From Scilla litardierei (taxonomy: Eukaryota > Streptophyta > Magnoliopsida > Asparagales > Asparagaceae): 64,000 nt of DNA. The stretch covers positions 108,756,301 through 108,820,300 of the forward strand of contig CM061135.1 in NCBI GenBank assembly GCA_030789695.1. Direction: 5' to 3'. The notes beneath the pieces were generated by a model. The model ran no database searches, was not told where the DNA came from, and worked only from the letters and a program-made list of their open reading frames with translations. Positions 10,643 to 23,300 of the stretch are shown here, piece after piece (within the stretch, counting starts at the first letter, position 1; each line of letters starts with the position of its first letter). Both the position numbers and the translations under genes were made by a program.

Positions 10643-10988
10643 AATCATATATAGATGAACACTTACTGAAGATAAGAGCATTGGCTTTTACATGTATGAT
10701 TGTGGCTAAACACAGGACTAAACACTGTTTCAATTTCTTTTTCTTCCGCTCAGGCAAGCCCTTTCCTCCTCATATACATATAAATTTGTAATAAAGAATC
10801 CTAAATTGTTGCAACTAATCATATATAGATGAACACTTACTGAAGATAAGAGCATTGGCTTTTACATGTATGATTGTGGCTAAACACAGGACTAAACACT
10901 GTTTCAATGTCTTTTTCTTCCGCTCAGGCAAGCCCTTTCCTCCTCATATACATATAAATTTGTAATAAAGAATCCTAAATTGTTGTAA
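10643..10988. repeat. Tandem duplication, 174-bp unit, two copies
   Basis: The unit beginning AATCATATATAGATGAACAC occurs at 10643 and again at 10817, and the copies are almost identical. Each includes the pyrimidine-rich TTTTTCTTCCGCTCAGGCAAG segment. The near identity means the duplication is recent relative to other local repeats. Confidence 0.9.
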
Positions 10989-12221
10989 CGGCTGCCAGCA
11001 TATATTTACTTACCCCCTAAGTTGCCTTGCCATAATCTAGGACCTGGTAATCAGGACAAATCATCATCGCTTCATTATACTCAAAGCTACTGAATCAAAT
11101 ATATATGGTCAACTGTGCCTGTGCACATCCATATATAGCATCCGTGTGGCGTTTTCACCCACAGCCGTCTGATTGAATCCAACGACACACACACTAACTT
11201 GTCGCTAGGATTGTCAGAGTGTTTGTAACATTTACGATCGTGCCATTTCGTTGCATTCACCTATGATCAACAAACCATGCATGCATGCAAAACAACATAC
11301 ATCTCAAAAACCCTAAATCTATAATGCCCGATGTATCAAAAACCAACATCGGAATGAAGCAAACTAAATTTTTTTGAATCCACGTCGAATTATCGGACGG
11401 TAGAAAAAGAAATTTCAATCGCTGCAACTGTTTTGAATCCTAGGGCGGACTAGGACAAGATAAAGAGTGGCTGAGATTTGATCTTGAGGAATGGAAGATT
11501 GAGATTTAATTCAAAGAATTTGAGAACTTGAAATCTCTCTGTATCTCTCATCATAAAGGAGGCCCCATAGAAAACGCTGCAAGCACTTCCCCCGAATTTT
11601 GGTATTTATAAAAGAAAGAGAGGAATGTGTGTTTAAATTCTACATTTATCTGTTTTCCTAATGATTTTGTAGGGGATCAAACAATACTTGCATGCACAAT
11701 TTCAAAGGGGAGAGGCAGCCAACAAAATTAATTAGTGTAAAATCAAAAGCAAAGATGGAGATTAAAGTTTAGCAAAAGTTGAAGGCATTAATTGAAGAGA
11801 GAGATTGAGGATGAAAAAAGAATTAGTAGCAGACTTTTCTTCCACTGCACCGAGGCCCGAAGCATCATACAGAGAACGAATACACCAACTGGTAGAGGAC
11901 AACTTCCAACACAACTTTTGCAGTGGGGTACTAGAACAAATCAAAATTCCCATTTTCACTTTTTAACCCTACACCCTGCACACACCCACATTTATGCACT
12001 TCACCACTTCATTTTCGTGCCCCCCATAATCACTACATTTGTGCAGAATAATGCCTCTTTCCCCTTTTTGCTAAAACCCCTACCCTTTCACTTTTTACCC
12101 CCACACCATACACACACTCCTACCCACACTTATGCACTTCCCCCACTTCATTTTCATGCGTTTTCTTTTGGTCAGGGTAAAAAAATTTTCCCAACAGTCG
12201 AAGGCACCCGCACCGAAGGCT
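10989..12221. other. Intergenic sequence; imperfect 130-bp duplication, no gene recognised
   Basis: The AT-rich stretch to about 11950 has no supported gene. A TATA-like TATTTATAAAAG lies near 11602. Between about 11955 and 12165 a C-rich segment containing TTATGCACTTC and CTTCATTTTC occurs twice at a spacing of about 130 bases. The open frame 11792-12283 crosses these repeats and is probably accidental. Confidence 0.5.
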
Positions 12222-12487
12222 CCGTTCATTTAGATTTTGGAGGGAAAAATAATACGCCGAAGGATAGATTTTTGTTCGTTTAGATTTTGAAGGGAAAAAT
12301 AATTTTTGGGAAGAAGAAAGATTTTGAGGGGATATCTTAAATGAACCGTACCCGAGGGCGTGCATTATGGGCGCCCGCGTCGAAGGCGTTGTTCGTTTAG
12401 ATTTTGAAGGGGAAATAATTTTTGGGAAGAACAAAAATTTTGAGGGGATATCTTAAATGAACCGTGCCCAAGGGTATGTGTTATGAC
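12222..12487 (+). repeat. Tandem array of degenerate Helitron 3' ends
   Basis: Two full units and one partial unit with a period of about 117 bases contain TTTAGATTTTGAAGGG, TTTTTGGGAAGAA, ATATCTTAAATGAACCGT and then a GC-rich arm and TTATG. They match, on the opposite strand, the last 60 or so bases of the large Helitron that ends at 12685 (AAATGAACCGTGCCC..., GTTATGA). The hairpin arms here are decayed and no CTRR end remains. They look like the termini of related older insertions or an abortive tandem end. Confidence 0.7.
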
Positions 12488-12516
12488 GCGTGTGTGTGTG
12501 TGTGTGTGTGTGTGTG
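12488..12516. repeat. (TG)n microsatellite
   Basis: About 14 TG dinucleotides run without interruption directly after the degenerate Helitron end. Confidence 0.97.
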
Positions 12517-12520
12517 AATA

Positions 12521-12674
12521 ATGGGTACTGTACGACATATGAGGCTATGCCTCATATACCAAAACACAAACGTGGGGGTGGGTACAACAAGTACAAGCCC
12601 ATGTGGGGCTTGTACTTCTCCACTTTTGTGTCTTGATAAATGAGGCATAGCCTCATATGCCATTTGATACCCAT
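12521..12674. mobile_element. Foldback MITE-like element, 154 bp
   Basis: The ends are inverted repeats of about 50 bases, starting ATGGGTA and ending TACCCAT, flanked by TA on both sides. Each arm also contains its own palindrome (ATGAGGCTATGCCTCAT), so the arms can fold both on themselves and on each other. The middle (about 12570-12625) is unpaired. There is no coding capacity. The TA flanks would fit a mariner-like MITE, but the TIR is not one I know. Confidence 0.75.
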
Positions 12675-12684
12675 TATATATATA

Positions 12685-12713
12685 CTAGTCATAACCCGTG
12701 CCCGCGGGCACGG
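12685..12713 (-). other. Helitron 3' terminus: hairpin plus CTAG
   Basis: The palindrome CCGTGCCCGCGGGCACGG has a 9-bp stem and no spacer. Seven bases separate it from CTAG at the end. In the family, this hairpin is the termination signal for rolling-circle transfer. Confidence 0.9.
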
Positions 12714-15700
12714 TTCATTTTAGATTTTCCCCCGCAAAATTTTTGTTCCCCAAAAAATTATTTCCACGGTCAAAATTGCGCAAAACAACAAATTTGCGTA
12801 AAAATATTTAGCGACATGGACGCATTCAGCATGGAACAACAAATTCGGCGCGAGCGCTTTCGGCGCGAAACAATAAATAAGTGTTAAAAAATTTAGTGGG
12901 CACCTTCGGCGTGGAACAACAAATTAGTTTTAAAAAATTTAGCGTGCGGGCTCTTTAGGCGCCATTTAAGATATTCCTCCCTCAAAATCTTTGTTCCTCC
13001 AAAAATTTAGCTCATCTTTAGTTCCTACCAAAAATCCTAGTTCTTCCCAAAATTTAGTACACTTCAAATTTAGTTCTGCTCCAATATTTTAGGGTTCTCC
13101 TGACCAAATTTTCACTTTCCAAAAGTTTTTGTTCTCCCAAAATTTAGTTTTTCCCAAGAATTTAGTACCCTTAAAATTGATAGTCAACAATTTTCCCCAT
13201 CAATACTTGAATCCCTTATTTTTATACGAACAACAATTATTAAAGCACAACAATTGTTATTTAATTTCCCCACCAATTTCTGTCCCCTAAAATTTAGTCC
13301 CCCAAAAAATTTAGTCCCCAAATATGCTTTCAGTATGAGACAATATTCCTTCAATTCTACATACTTGGTTTAGCTGCTTGCTAGCAAAATCTTGACACTT
13401 ACAGTTTTTGGCACCAACCTGCAGGTATGATTTTTTATGTATGCGTACATTGGCAAGCTACATATCTAATGCACAAATTTGTTTGTTCCAACCTTTTAGG
13501 TAAGTACTTTGCGAGGAAATTTTTTGGTGCTTGTTCTGAAGAAACACTTGTATCACTCTGGAGTTTTTGATGCCACTACAAATTTTACTTGGAAATCTGG
13601 GAATTTACTTGGTTTAACTTCACCAATTTAATTAGTAAAATTTTTTGGGGTTTGTTCTAGGTAAACACTTGTGAAGCTTACAACGGGAAACCAATGTGAA
13701 GCTTTTTTCTATATCTTTTTGCTGGAAACATCCCATTGTTTTTGTAAGATATTTTAACAAAAATTAAGCTTCTTCTATGTCTGTGAGAGTTCTTCAATGA
13801 TCATTATAATATTTTGCTGGAATGATTAACAAATGTGTTTGGTTCTAACAAAAAAGAGTTGACATAAGACCTAAAATGATCAATATATGCACTTGCTGGA
13901 ATATTTCACAAAAAACGAACAACAAAAAAGTGTTAGTATCTTTCTATATGACATACAATTGAATGTCAGCAGATTTTTTTCAGGAAAAATATGATGTTTT
14001 TTCATCTACATAAAAATTGCATATAGTGTAGCAAAATGTGCTTGTACGAAGCTTCAAATAGATCTCATCGGCCCGGTGGCTCCTTCCCGCAACGCCTTTC
14101 TTAGTCTATTTTGAAGAGAATGCCTAAGGGAACCTACATCATCATAGAAAAAACAAATATCAAAACGCGTCATATTTTAAATTACCACTCAAAGTAGACA
14201 ACACTGCAGAAACCAACTGAAATTTATTGTCGATCTGCAAAATGATCGCTTTGCTACTAAGCAACCCATCTCTGTGCAAGTCAATTCTGATGGGCATCTG
14301 CGTCGCTCCATTATCTTCTGTCGGCTACAACAAAATAAAAAACACATCAATTCACCTAACTCGATCAAATCTTCAAAAATCAGTTCAAAAGATGCTATTC
14401 AACACAGGGTGCCCAATCAAACTATTAAGCACCATTGATTTTAATCAGAAAATATGTGCAATAAAAGGATATGATTTTTAATCAAAAGAGTAATGAAACC
14501 ACATAATTTACCTTATACAATCTAAGTACACACTGATGAGAATTTGCCATTTAACATATGTTTATATCTATTATGCACACGGAGTCCATATTTCTTTGTT
14601 ACATGGCATATGAGAAATGTTAATGGAGGTGCAAAATGTAGAAAAAACATGCAGCAAATGTTGAACTCAAAATAACTGTTTGCAACAACTTACTCAAATT
14701 AACCCAACATTCACAACATCTACGATAGGTCTGTCAAATTTGGCTCTAATCCTAGTAGATGTAGGAGATAGGTCTGTCAATGAATCAAATGCATAGGCCA
14801 ATCATGCAGTAAAGTAATCGCATAAACATACATATCACCAATTGTTACACATCTACGATATGTAAGATACTTCTACAGAATAAAAGTTAGTGTCTCTAAC
14901 ACACCTGAACATGACATGGATGCCCCTTATTATCCAACATTTACAAATGCATAAGATCATAATTTACCTACAACATACATATAAACTGAAGCATGTTAAT
15001 TTTTCTATATATCATGGCATATGAAGTTGCATACAGAGGATACTTAAGTTTCAGAGTTGCACCATGTTTGGCCAGTATTGGCATGAAAATGTGAATTTCA
15101 TATCTGCAAGCATTTGGAGGTCCATAACAAACCAGTTAACATTGTAGAACATGAACTCAGATGGTCTATTCAATAGAAGAATATTTTTCTTCTGCATCAA
15201 ATCCAATGATCTTCATCTTTGTACTGGCAAAAGGCACGTCGTATGCTTTTGTAAAGAACAATGTTTGCACACTTTCAGAACCTCGAATCAAGGGACCAAC
15301 TCAATTAATTTTCATGTCAAATGCGGAGCTCTAAGCTTTATATTCTGGTCAATTGACACCTAGATTCTAAAGGGAAAGCACATGGCAGCCTTGATATTTG
15401 TCTTATCTTCTAATGGACTGAGAATATACTTCTTAAGCTGGGGGTTTTTTGGTTTCTTCAGCAAATTTAAGTAACCTTGCTGTATTTTTACTGGATATGC
15501 AAAGCCTCCAAACCAACCAAAATGCAGATAGTAAAGGTCAAGGCGGACTATTAATTCAGATGCTAAATGAATGAGAACATGTTCAAAGCCTTATTGCTTT
15601 GCCATCTTATTCTCATATCAACTTTTTAAGGAATTTCACTGGCAATTCATGTTTATGTCGAATCTGTATTGCATTTCTTAAGGGCAGAACATATTTATTA

Positions 15701-15899
15701 AGCTGCTTTCAATGCATTTGCATGTCCATAGTCGAGTATTAGCTTTCTTCGTTTACAATAATGAAGACTATCAAGCAATATACCATCATCTATAGAATCT
15801 AACAATTACAAATTTATAATGATACAGACCAGTGATGAAACTTTTGACGAATTCACCTATCATTTAAATGAATAAAATAGATACAAAGTACACACTTAC
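12714..15899. other. Helitron 3' non-coding region
   Basis: From about 12990 to 13330 the phrase CCCAAAATTTAGT and its variants recur many times. The rest is AT-rich. Exon-like pieces occur on the - strand, for example around 15150-15290, with a readable frame containing KAYDVPFAS and KMKIIGFDAEEK. I could not assign these to a family or link them by clear splice sites. The short + strand frames at 14227-14481 and 15151-15363 have no support. Confidence 0.5.
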
Positions 15900-16038
15900 A
15901 TGGAGAGTGTTTCCAGACTTGTCAGTTGTGCAATGTTGCTCATTCATCAACTCCCATGCAAAGATAATAGGATCATCTTTATTTTCAACTCCAGTCAAGT
16001 GGTTCTTCCATCAAGTGGTTCTTCCTTGTTAAAATCGT
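15900..16038 (-). pseudogene. Captured exon of mannan endo-1,4-beta-mannosidase (GH5)
   Basis: On the - strand an exon starts after TTTGTAG at 16038 and ends at 15900 directly before GTAAGT. It encodes the GH5 beta-mannanase stretch with [18 protein letters not shown] and FAWELMNE; the last Glu of WELMNE is the general acid/base in this family. The Pro that normally follows (NEP) is Gln here. A 16-base tandem duplication (15995-16010 and 16011-16026) breaks the frame. Without it the exon would be 123 bases, a whole number of codons. The splice sites are still perfect, as expected for a genomic capture by a Helitron and not a retrocopy. I found no other mannanase exon with confidence. An exon-like piece at about 16480-16550 (reads KKHWQEGEENF) may belong to another captured gene. 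Confidence 0.85.
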
Positions 16039-16820
16039 CTACAAAATTAACAGATTAAATCATAATGAAACAAAGGCCCAAACTTAAAGACTGTTTTCTT
16101 CAAAAAGCATTAATATGATATTACCTAGCTAAATAAGCAATGATATATATTTCTATCTTATTTTGTTATCATGGCAATTGTTTAACTAAATAACAACTGA
16201 CAATAATAGAACCTAGTTTTAACTTAATGGGAAAAAGCAAAGTTCATTCCTTGAATTAGATTATTGAGGGAGTTTCTCTCAGAATAAAGCACACCTCTTT
16301 TTCTTTAACATTGCATTAAGGTAAAACTTAGCTAGCACCAACTGATGCCTACATTGCACCACCTTTCCCTTTAAATACAATAGGAGATCAGCATAATTGC
16401 TAAATGACCACGAAGGATCCAAAACCATGATAATGTAGTAACACTCTAATTCGTGTGTATGTAAGCTTGATACCTTTTCTCCCAGCAAGACAGCAGGATG
16501 TACGAAATTTTCTTCGCCTTCCTGCCAGTGCTTCTTTATAAACTGTTACATATCATAAGAACTCACATATCATAGGAACTCACATTTTCATAGGAACTGT
16601 TACATATCATATCATAGGAACTCACATTTTCCAGCCTCCAGGACATGCAAATAGCAACATACGGATATACACATAGTAGAAACTCAAGCCTCAAATTCTA
16701 ATGCAAAATAGCACTCCTATCAGAAAATCTTTTTTTATTCATTCATAAATTCCAGTAATTTAATTTATACATGATGATGACTTACATATGATTGATTGGA
16801 TCTTGGATGCAAATTTTTTA
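16039..16820. other. Helitron non-coding stretch with one unassigned exon-like piece
   Basis: AT-rich DNA. On the - strand, a segment bounded by TAACAG and AAAAG|GTATC (about 16480-16550) is open and coding-like but unassigned. Short local repeats of CATAGGAACTCACA occur at 16550-16630. Confidence 0.45.
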
Positions 16821-17250
16821 GAAATATGGTCACTATTCATGGGAGGTTTTCGAACTTTATTTGCAATCTACAAACATTGATAATAACTAACAAAATCTTC
16901 ACTCCTAGTGCCAATGAAAGGTACTCATCAAAAGATATAAAAACTCAAATGAAAGGTCTCTAGTTTAATCAATAAAGTGAAAATGCAAGTAGACTAACAT
17001 ATCCGCAAATCACATATATCACATATACATGTTATTATTATTTTTTGAAATATGGTCACAGTTCATGGGAGGTTTTCGAAATGTATTTGCAATCCACAAA
17101 CATTGATAATAACCGACGTAATCTTCACTCCTAGTGCCAATGAAAGGTACTCATCAAAAGATATAAAACCTCATATGAAAGGTCTCTAGTTTCATCAAGA
17201 AAGTGAAAATGCATGTAGACTAAAGTATAAGCAAATCACATATATCACAT
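16821..17250. repeat. Tandem duplication, about 226-bp unit
   Basis: GAAATATGGTCAC, CATGGGAGGTTTTCGAA, CCTAGTGCCAATGAAAGG and the following roughly 150 bases occur in order from 16821 and again from 17047, with about one difference per 15-20 bases. Confidence 0.9.
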
Positions 17251-19410
17251 CTTACCAATATGTTCACCATGACACTCAACATAGCAACATGTCAAAAAAA
17301 ATTATTTGACATTAAGCTTGCAGTATAGCAAAGGAGGGCACAAAGTACAACAACTTTTATACATGAATCTTAGAACACAGTGATTAGAAAAACAAATGAT
17401 AAAATTGAGGCATTAGCTTTAACTTGGGCATTAACAAATGACAAATCACATGTATCCTCAAATAGCTTTAACTTGGGCTTTAACAAATCACATATCCTCA
17501 ATTAGCTTTAACAAATGATAAATGACAAATGACAAATCACTTGGGCATTAGCTTTAACTTGGACATTAACAAAATTGAGGCTTTAGCTTTAGCTTTAACA
17601 AATGACAAATCACATGTATTGGGCATTAGCTTTAACTGTATCATCTCAATCACTTCCCTTCTCCATATTTAACTGATGTCCAAAAAATCCAAAGATAACA
17701 CAAAAATCACAAAAAACTCTGAAGACACATTTCTACAACATGGGTAAATTAAAAAGTCGCTGTAGAACATCAATTGCAGATGACTCAACAAAAAAACTGA
17801 AGTATTAGCACATCAAATAGCAGGACAATAAAGAATGATACATGGTATAGGACAAAGATACCTAAAGATATATCTGAACCCAGGTCTCATATGTTTCAGT
17901 GTTGATTACGGGAGTAAGACCTGTATTAATATTTTTCAGACTTAAATTAAACATGTATACCTCGTTTGATACTGAAACTACAATATTTTAAACAATTCAA
18001 GAAGAGAGATGGCAGTTATTGGTCATCCATCATATATTATTCACTCAATTTCAGACCTACATTGGTCATCCATCATCAAACTTATTTTATATCATGTTAA
18101 CTCAATTTCAGATTAGCCAAAACCTAACGAACATCATATATTATTCAAGCCAGTGTTGTTTATAGTGAAAGCATCTTAAAAACTTATTTTTTTATGAACA
18201 CTAATAAATAGTCTAAAGTTTATACAAAATGTCTATTAAATGATGGGAATCAAGAATGAATCAAAAATTTCTATATATGGATCTCATCTTAAATGAGAAT
18301 CAAATTTTTAGACATCAATTTCAACAATTTCTATAGTTTTGAATCCAAGTATAACTCATAATGAGAAAAAAATGGAAACTCAGAAAGTGATAGTTCTCTA
18401 CAAATAGATCAAGCATTATGTAATATAGAGGATTACCAGTATACATCATATTAAGCATGCAATCATAGTTTAAAAGGTAGAACAAAAAACAGCTAACCTC
18501 ATATGAAGATGAGTTGTTGCTGTTACTGAAGGTCCGATCTTCTACTAAATCCTTCTAGTTCAAGCAAGCAGCGATTCTGGGTTTTGGAAGACAACTGCAA
18601 ATCCATAAGATGCGATGAAAAAGAGTTGCGACATGCTCAACAAATAACAAAAAGGACCAAAAGGGCTACCTTGATAGAGAGGACGAAGAGAACATTCAGA
18701 TGACATGAAGGTCAAGTAGCCAAAATTACATAATAGAACTCAATGGATTCTTGCAGGCAAAATTGAATAGAACTCAATCAACTAATAACGTAAACTAAAA
18801 TTGTTACATGAAGGTCAATTGATAACATCAGTATTATCCGATCAACCAACATCCGAATTATCCCAAAATTACTTAATACAACAAACCTAAACCAACAATG
18901 TAAACTAACAATCATGACAAACAAAAAATACATAATACAATTATGGTAGAAGCATTCAACAACGGGATTTTTTAGACATGTAAACCAAGTGGATTCTAAC
19001 TTCATAGAGTTTCAGAATATACACAGCCCAAACCTTCGTATCAAGAATACTACTTGCAAATCCAAAACCTAAAACGTCATAAAATTGAAAGAGAACTATT
19101 TCAGGACTTAAGACAACATTTTTTTACATCGACTTATAATATCACACAACCTAAACTATATGCTAAAAGAAAAAACCCTTAACTATGAACAAATATACAC
19201 AAAAATACATTCTGGATTGAACAACCATGCAGTCCAATTTCAAAAACACCATCTCTCACACCGGCATTTAAAACCAACAAAATTTACATATGACGCTAGG
19301 GCCGTGTGTCCTGAAAATTAAAAATAAAATCATAGATTAGAATAGGAAAATTAGAAACGAAGATATATCTAATTACTTTGTACAACTCACTATTATTACC
19401 TTCATCATGT
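17251..19410. other. Helitron non-coding stretch with local word repeats
   Basis: Between 17410 and 17640 phrases such as TTTAACTTGGGC, AACAAATGACAAATCAC and GAGGC(A/T)TTAGC are reshuffled several times. Around 18010-18130 GGTCATCCATCAT recurs. A small - strand ATG frame near 18710 with a GT donor may be an exon, but I cannot extend it. Nothing else is recognised. Confidence 0.5.
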
Positions 19411-20179
19411 TTAAGCAGAAAACCTTTTACTCATCACATTATAAAAAGATGACGTGTCAAGCTCAATCCAAAGTGGAGAGTTAATAGGATGAGCAATAAC
19501 CTAGATAAATTAAGAACATAAAATTCCTAGAAAATTAATATATATTTGAAAATATGGAAAATTTTAAAATTATACATTTATTTACCTTTTTTCGTTGGAG
19601 TGGTGGATGTCGTGCTTTCTGGAACCAAGCAAGCTCGGCAAGAACCATCTTCCACTTCTACAACAAAAAAGGTATTTGGATGGTCAATGAAGAGGATATT
19701 TTGAAAAACAAAATCTAAGATTTTTATATTACCTCGGAAAAGAAGATTGCTTTGTCTTCAATGTGACTCGTCGCCGTTGCTTGTAAAGTTCTTTTAGCAA
19801 TTTGCTGGAAATAATAATAATAATAATAAACAGTCACTAATTTTTAATTTCAAAATGGGAATGTTTGTAACGGTATGCATACCTTATCAAAACAAAATCC
19901 GATATAACCCCGTAGCCTGACATTTATGTGATTGTTTTGAAGTAACAGAACCTGTGAGAAGAAAAATGTTAATGCAAACATAGTATATTAAAAATATAAT
20001 GGAGAATTATGATAAGAAACTTACAGTTTTTGCCAAATCTGCATCATCATCTATCTATATAAAAATACAAACCAATATTTTATCAAACAAAGCATACCGA
20101 AAACAATTAAGTCATGCAATGAAATGTAGTAAAGGAAAAAATTTCTTACCCTGTCATATATGGTAATGTGGGTCCACAT
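19411..20179 (-). CDS. Predicted small six-exon gene downstream of RepHel, unknown product
   Basis: I do not recognise this product. On the - strand six open segments join in frame through canonical GT-AG introns: 20179-20150, 20054-20025, 19951-19883, 19804-19733, 19657-19586 and 19500-19411. Their lengths are 30, 30, 69, 72, 72 and 90 bases, all multiples of three, so every junction is phase 0. The introns are 73 to 95 bases and AT-rich. Together they give about 120 residues from the ATG at 20179 to the TAA at 19411-19413. Visible features are MWTHITIYDR at the start, a middle with NVRLRGYIGF, a basic Trp-containing stretch (KWKMVLAELAW) and a C-terminus ending MSKRFSA. The acceptor of the first exon could be farther upstream. 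It lies about 160 bases after the RepHel stop, on the same strand. It could be an accessory gene of the Helitron or a captured host gene. Confidence 0.55.
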
Positions 20180-20336
20180 TTTAAAGCTTGGTAACGTATG
20201 ATAATGCTATACCTGCATGTTAGACAACAATCGATAATAATTTTTTAAAACATCATTTAAACAAATAATATAAATAAAACAATGTAAAGAAAGAGAGTTA
20301 AAAAACTTACATACAATTTTTATCATACATTGGAAA

Positions 20337-23300
20337 TCATAGCAGAACTTCTGGGTAAACGATGTTTACTGTGTTATTTATGTTGGGCTGAAGAAGGACA
20401 CATACACGATCAAAAGATGTGCACCTTGAAAGTGCAACATAAAGATGTCCATGACTGAAAACTGGGGTCCGCAAATCAACTCCAACGAATTTTACAGATT
20501 GTCCTTGGGCTTTATTAATCGTCATAGCATATGTCACACGGACAGGAAACTGCCTTCTTGTCATATGAAAAGGTAATTCTGTAGCCGATGGTGACAAAGA
20601 TATTCTTGGAATAAACACAAAACAACCGGCTTTATCCCCATTTAAAATTTGAGCTTCAATGACACGTGATGCACATCTGACAACCATCAATCGAGTGCCA
20701 TTGCAGAGCCCGTCTTTTGGTGCAATATTTCGTAATAAAATAATAGGACAACCAACCTTAAGCTCAAGTGTAAATTGTGGCAACCCAGGAGGATCCAAAG
20801 AGTTTATGTACTCAGTTGGATATCTATTCATAATGGTTGGATCGGTTTCATCATTTTCAGAAAAACTGTCTGCAGCTTGATACGTAATCTTCTGTCCCGG
20901 AAAAATGTTTAATGCAGCAGCATTTATAAAAGTAACATCATCATTCCGTGCAGAAAGAATTATTCGTTCAGTAAGGTATGCCGGAGTCACGGCACCCTCA
21001 ATATCAAGCTGCGGATAAATTCGAAGTATTAACTCGTTTAAAACCTTGCACCTGAATATGTTAGAAGGAAGTTCTACCACTTCTGTAGGATTTGTCCCAA
21101 CCTAATACATATAGATATAATTTTAGTGAAGGAATGGGTAAGATAAAAATAGTAAGTAAAATTAAATTAGTCATGAAATAAAATACCTCCAAAATAAATT
21201 TTGCAAAATTTGCATTCTCAACCGATGAGTTATTTAACCGCATATTTTGATCCAAGATCAAAACTTGTACAGAGCACCATAATACAGATCGTCTCAATGA
21301 GGCACCAACAATTTCTTCTCGAACCCCCTTTGGTATGACGGGCAAGATTTGTCGGAAATCCCCACCAAGAACAACAGTAATACCACCAAATGCTCTGGGG
21401 TTATCACACATATCTTGTAACGATCGATCCACTGCCTCAACACAGTGCCGATGTTGCATAGGTACTTCATCCCATATTATAAGTTTTGCTTTTCTGAATA
21501 ATTGAGCTTGCATGGATTGCTTGCTAAAATTACAAATTGAAGTATCATGCACATCTAACGGGATACGAAATGTGGAATGAGCAGTCCGACCTCCGCTAAG
21601 TAGCAATGATGCAATACCGGAAGACGCGACGGTGATAACTATATTTCCAAGACTACGCAACATTGTTGCTATTGCATTGTACAAAAAAGTCTTTCCAGTT
21701 CCAGCACCACCGCTCAAGAAGAATGTAGTACCTTTATTTTCAAATACTGATGAAGTAATTGCTGAATAAGCATTGCGTTGTGCATCATTGAGGCAATCAA
21801 TGTCTTTTTGTGCATCCAATTGTTTCGCTTTATTTATAAGTTCCTGATGTTCATGCAACAATCTATTGCCAACAATTTCATTCCAATCTCCAGCAGAAAG
21901 TGGCATTGGTGGAAAGTCGGATAGACACTTACCGTACTCCTCAAGCAATTCATTGATAAGGAATAATCCATAATCTTCAAGTTGGCCTTGAGTTGGGGTA
22001 GAAATTGCAAATAAAGTTTGCAATTTATGTGGAAGATCATCGCACATGTGCATTGAAAATTCATTCCATAATGCAAGGGGGTCGATCGGCACACATTCGA
22101 TAAGAATAATACAAAACAGTCTTCGTAATTGATATCTTGTTTTCATAATTGAAGCCTCGGCAAGACATTGTCTCCACTCGGAATCATCTTCAAGAAGACC
22201 TCTTGCAATACATGTTGCTTTGAATGTAGGGTACTCGATCGAATTGAATGTGCGTAAATTTTCCCACGATGTTGGCCCTTTTACAACTGTTAGTAGCAAC
22301 CGTAGATAAAATCTCTCACCAGAATTAGGGGAGGCAAAATACATTCTGCCAATGGCATATCCAGATTGTCTTGGAGTCCAGACCTTTGTTGACGAATGCC
22401 ACACAAACTTTTGGGGAAATTCTTGATATGTGAGATCATGCGCAGACTCATGTAAAGCGCAACATGTAAAAAATTCAGTCAAAGTTGTCTTATCATTTTC
22501 AGCCCTAGACCTTATTGCATCTACATCTTCATCTGGATCAAAAATAACACGGTGTTGCCCTGGTAAATGAAGTATCAATCTTTGAACTGACGGAATCTCT
22601 TGATGCAAAGGATGCTCGAATATTCGCCAGGCAGCCTCAGGTGGTCCAATATATCTTGCATCAAGGTATTGTTGGATCTCATTTACTGTGCCCAATACCA
22701 TTGTGGTCCGATCATGACCTTTATAAATATACTTATGAATGTACTTCACACATCTTACCCCGGCACAAACTTCGACATTAATGTGGCAGTTAAAGCGCCT
22801 TGAGAGATACCTGTTGTGCGGCACAACATCTCGGTTATCAACCTGATGCCCCCTTACAGTATATAGATGCCCATTACTACGACGACGGTATATAGGATAT
22901 CCATCACGATCCAAGGTTGTTGCTTCTGCATAATTTCGAGGGTATTTCTTAGTACACTTACCATTTTCCATGCATGAGGCATTTGGATTCCGAGCACCAC
23001 ATGGTCCATGTACCATACATTTTGACACAGTATCGAATAATGCAGGATCTTGAGCAGGATCAGGAAATTCAGCACATACAATTCTATCCACTTGATCATA
23101 TGTATGAATCTTATCGGGTCCACGAAGAAAGAAAAGAGCATGCATATGTGGAAGACCCCGTTTCTGAAATTCAATTGTAAATACATGTGCTACTTTCTTT
23201 CCAAATACATTATTGCCATCAATCTCCTTCATCAAAGACTTTCTTTTTAACTCAAATACACGTGCGACTAAATCTGGACGGTCGGTAGCCTTTTGATTGG

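Noticed and set aside
11792..12283. 163-codon frame before the Helitron
   Set aside because: It crosses a 130-bp duplication and the degenerate Helitron end array, so it cannot be one gene.
12488..12516. TG repeat as a regulatory Z-DNA element
   Set aside because: It is a simple microsatellite in intergenic DNA with no gene nearby.
16480..16550. Second mannanase exon (reads KKHWQEGEENF...LLGE)
   Set aside because: It resembles a GH5 nucleophile region only loosely and lies on the wrong side of the acid/base exon for the gene order.
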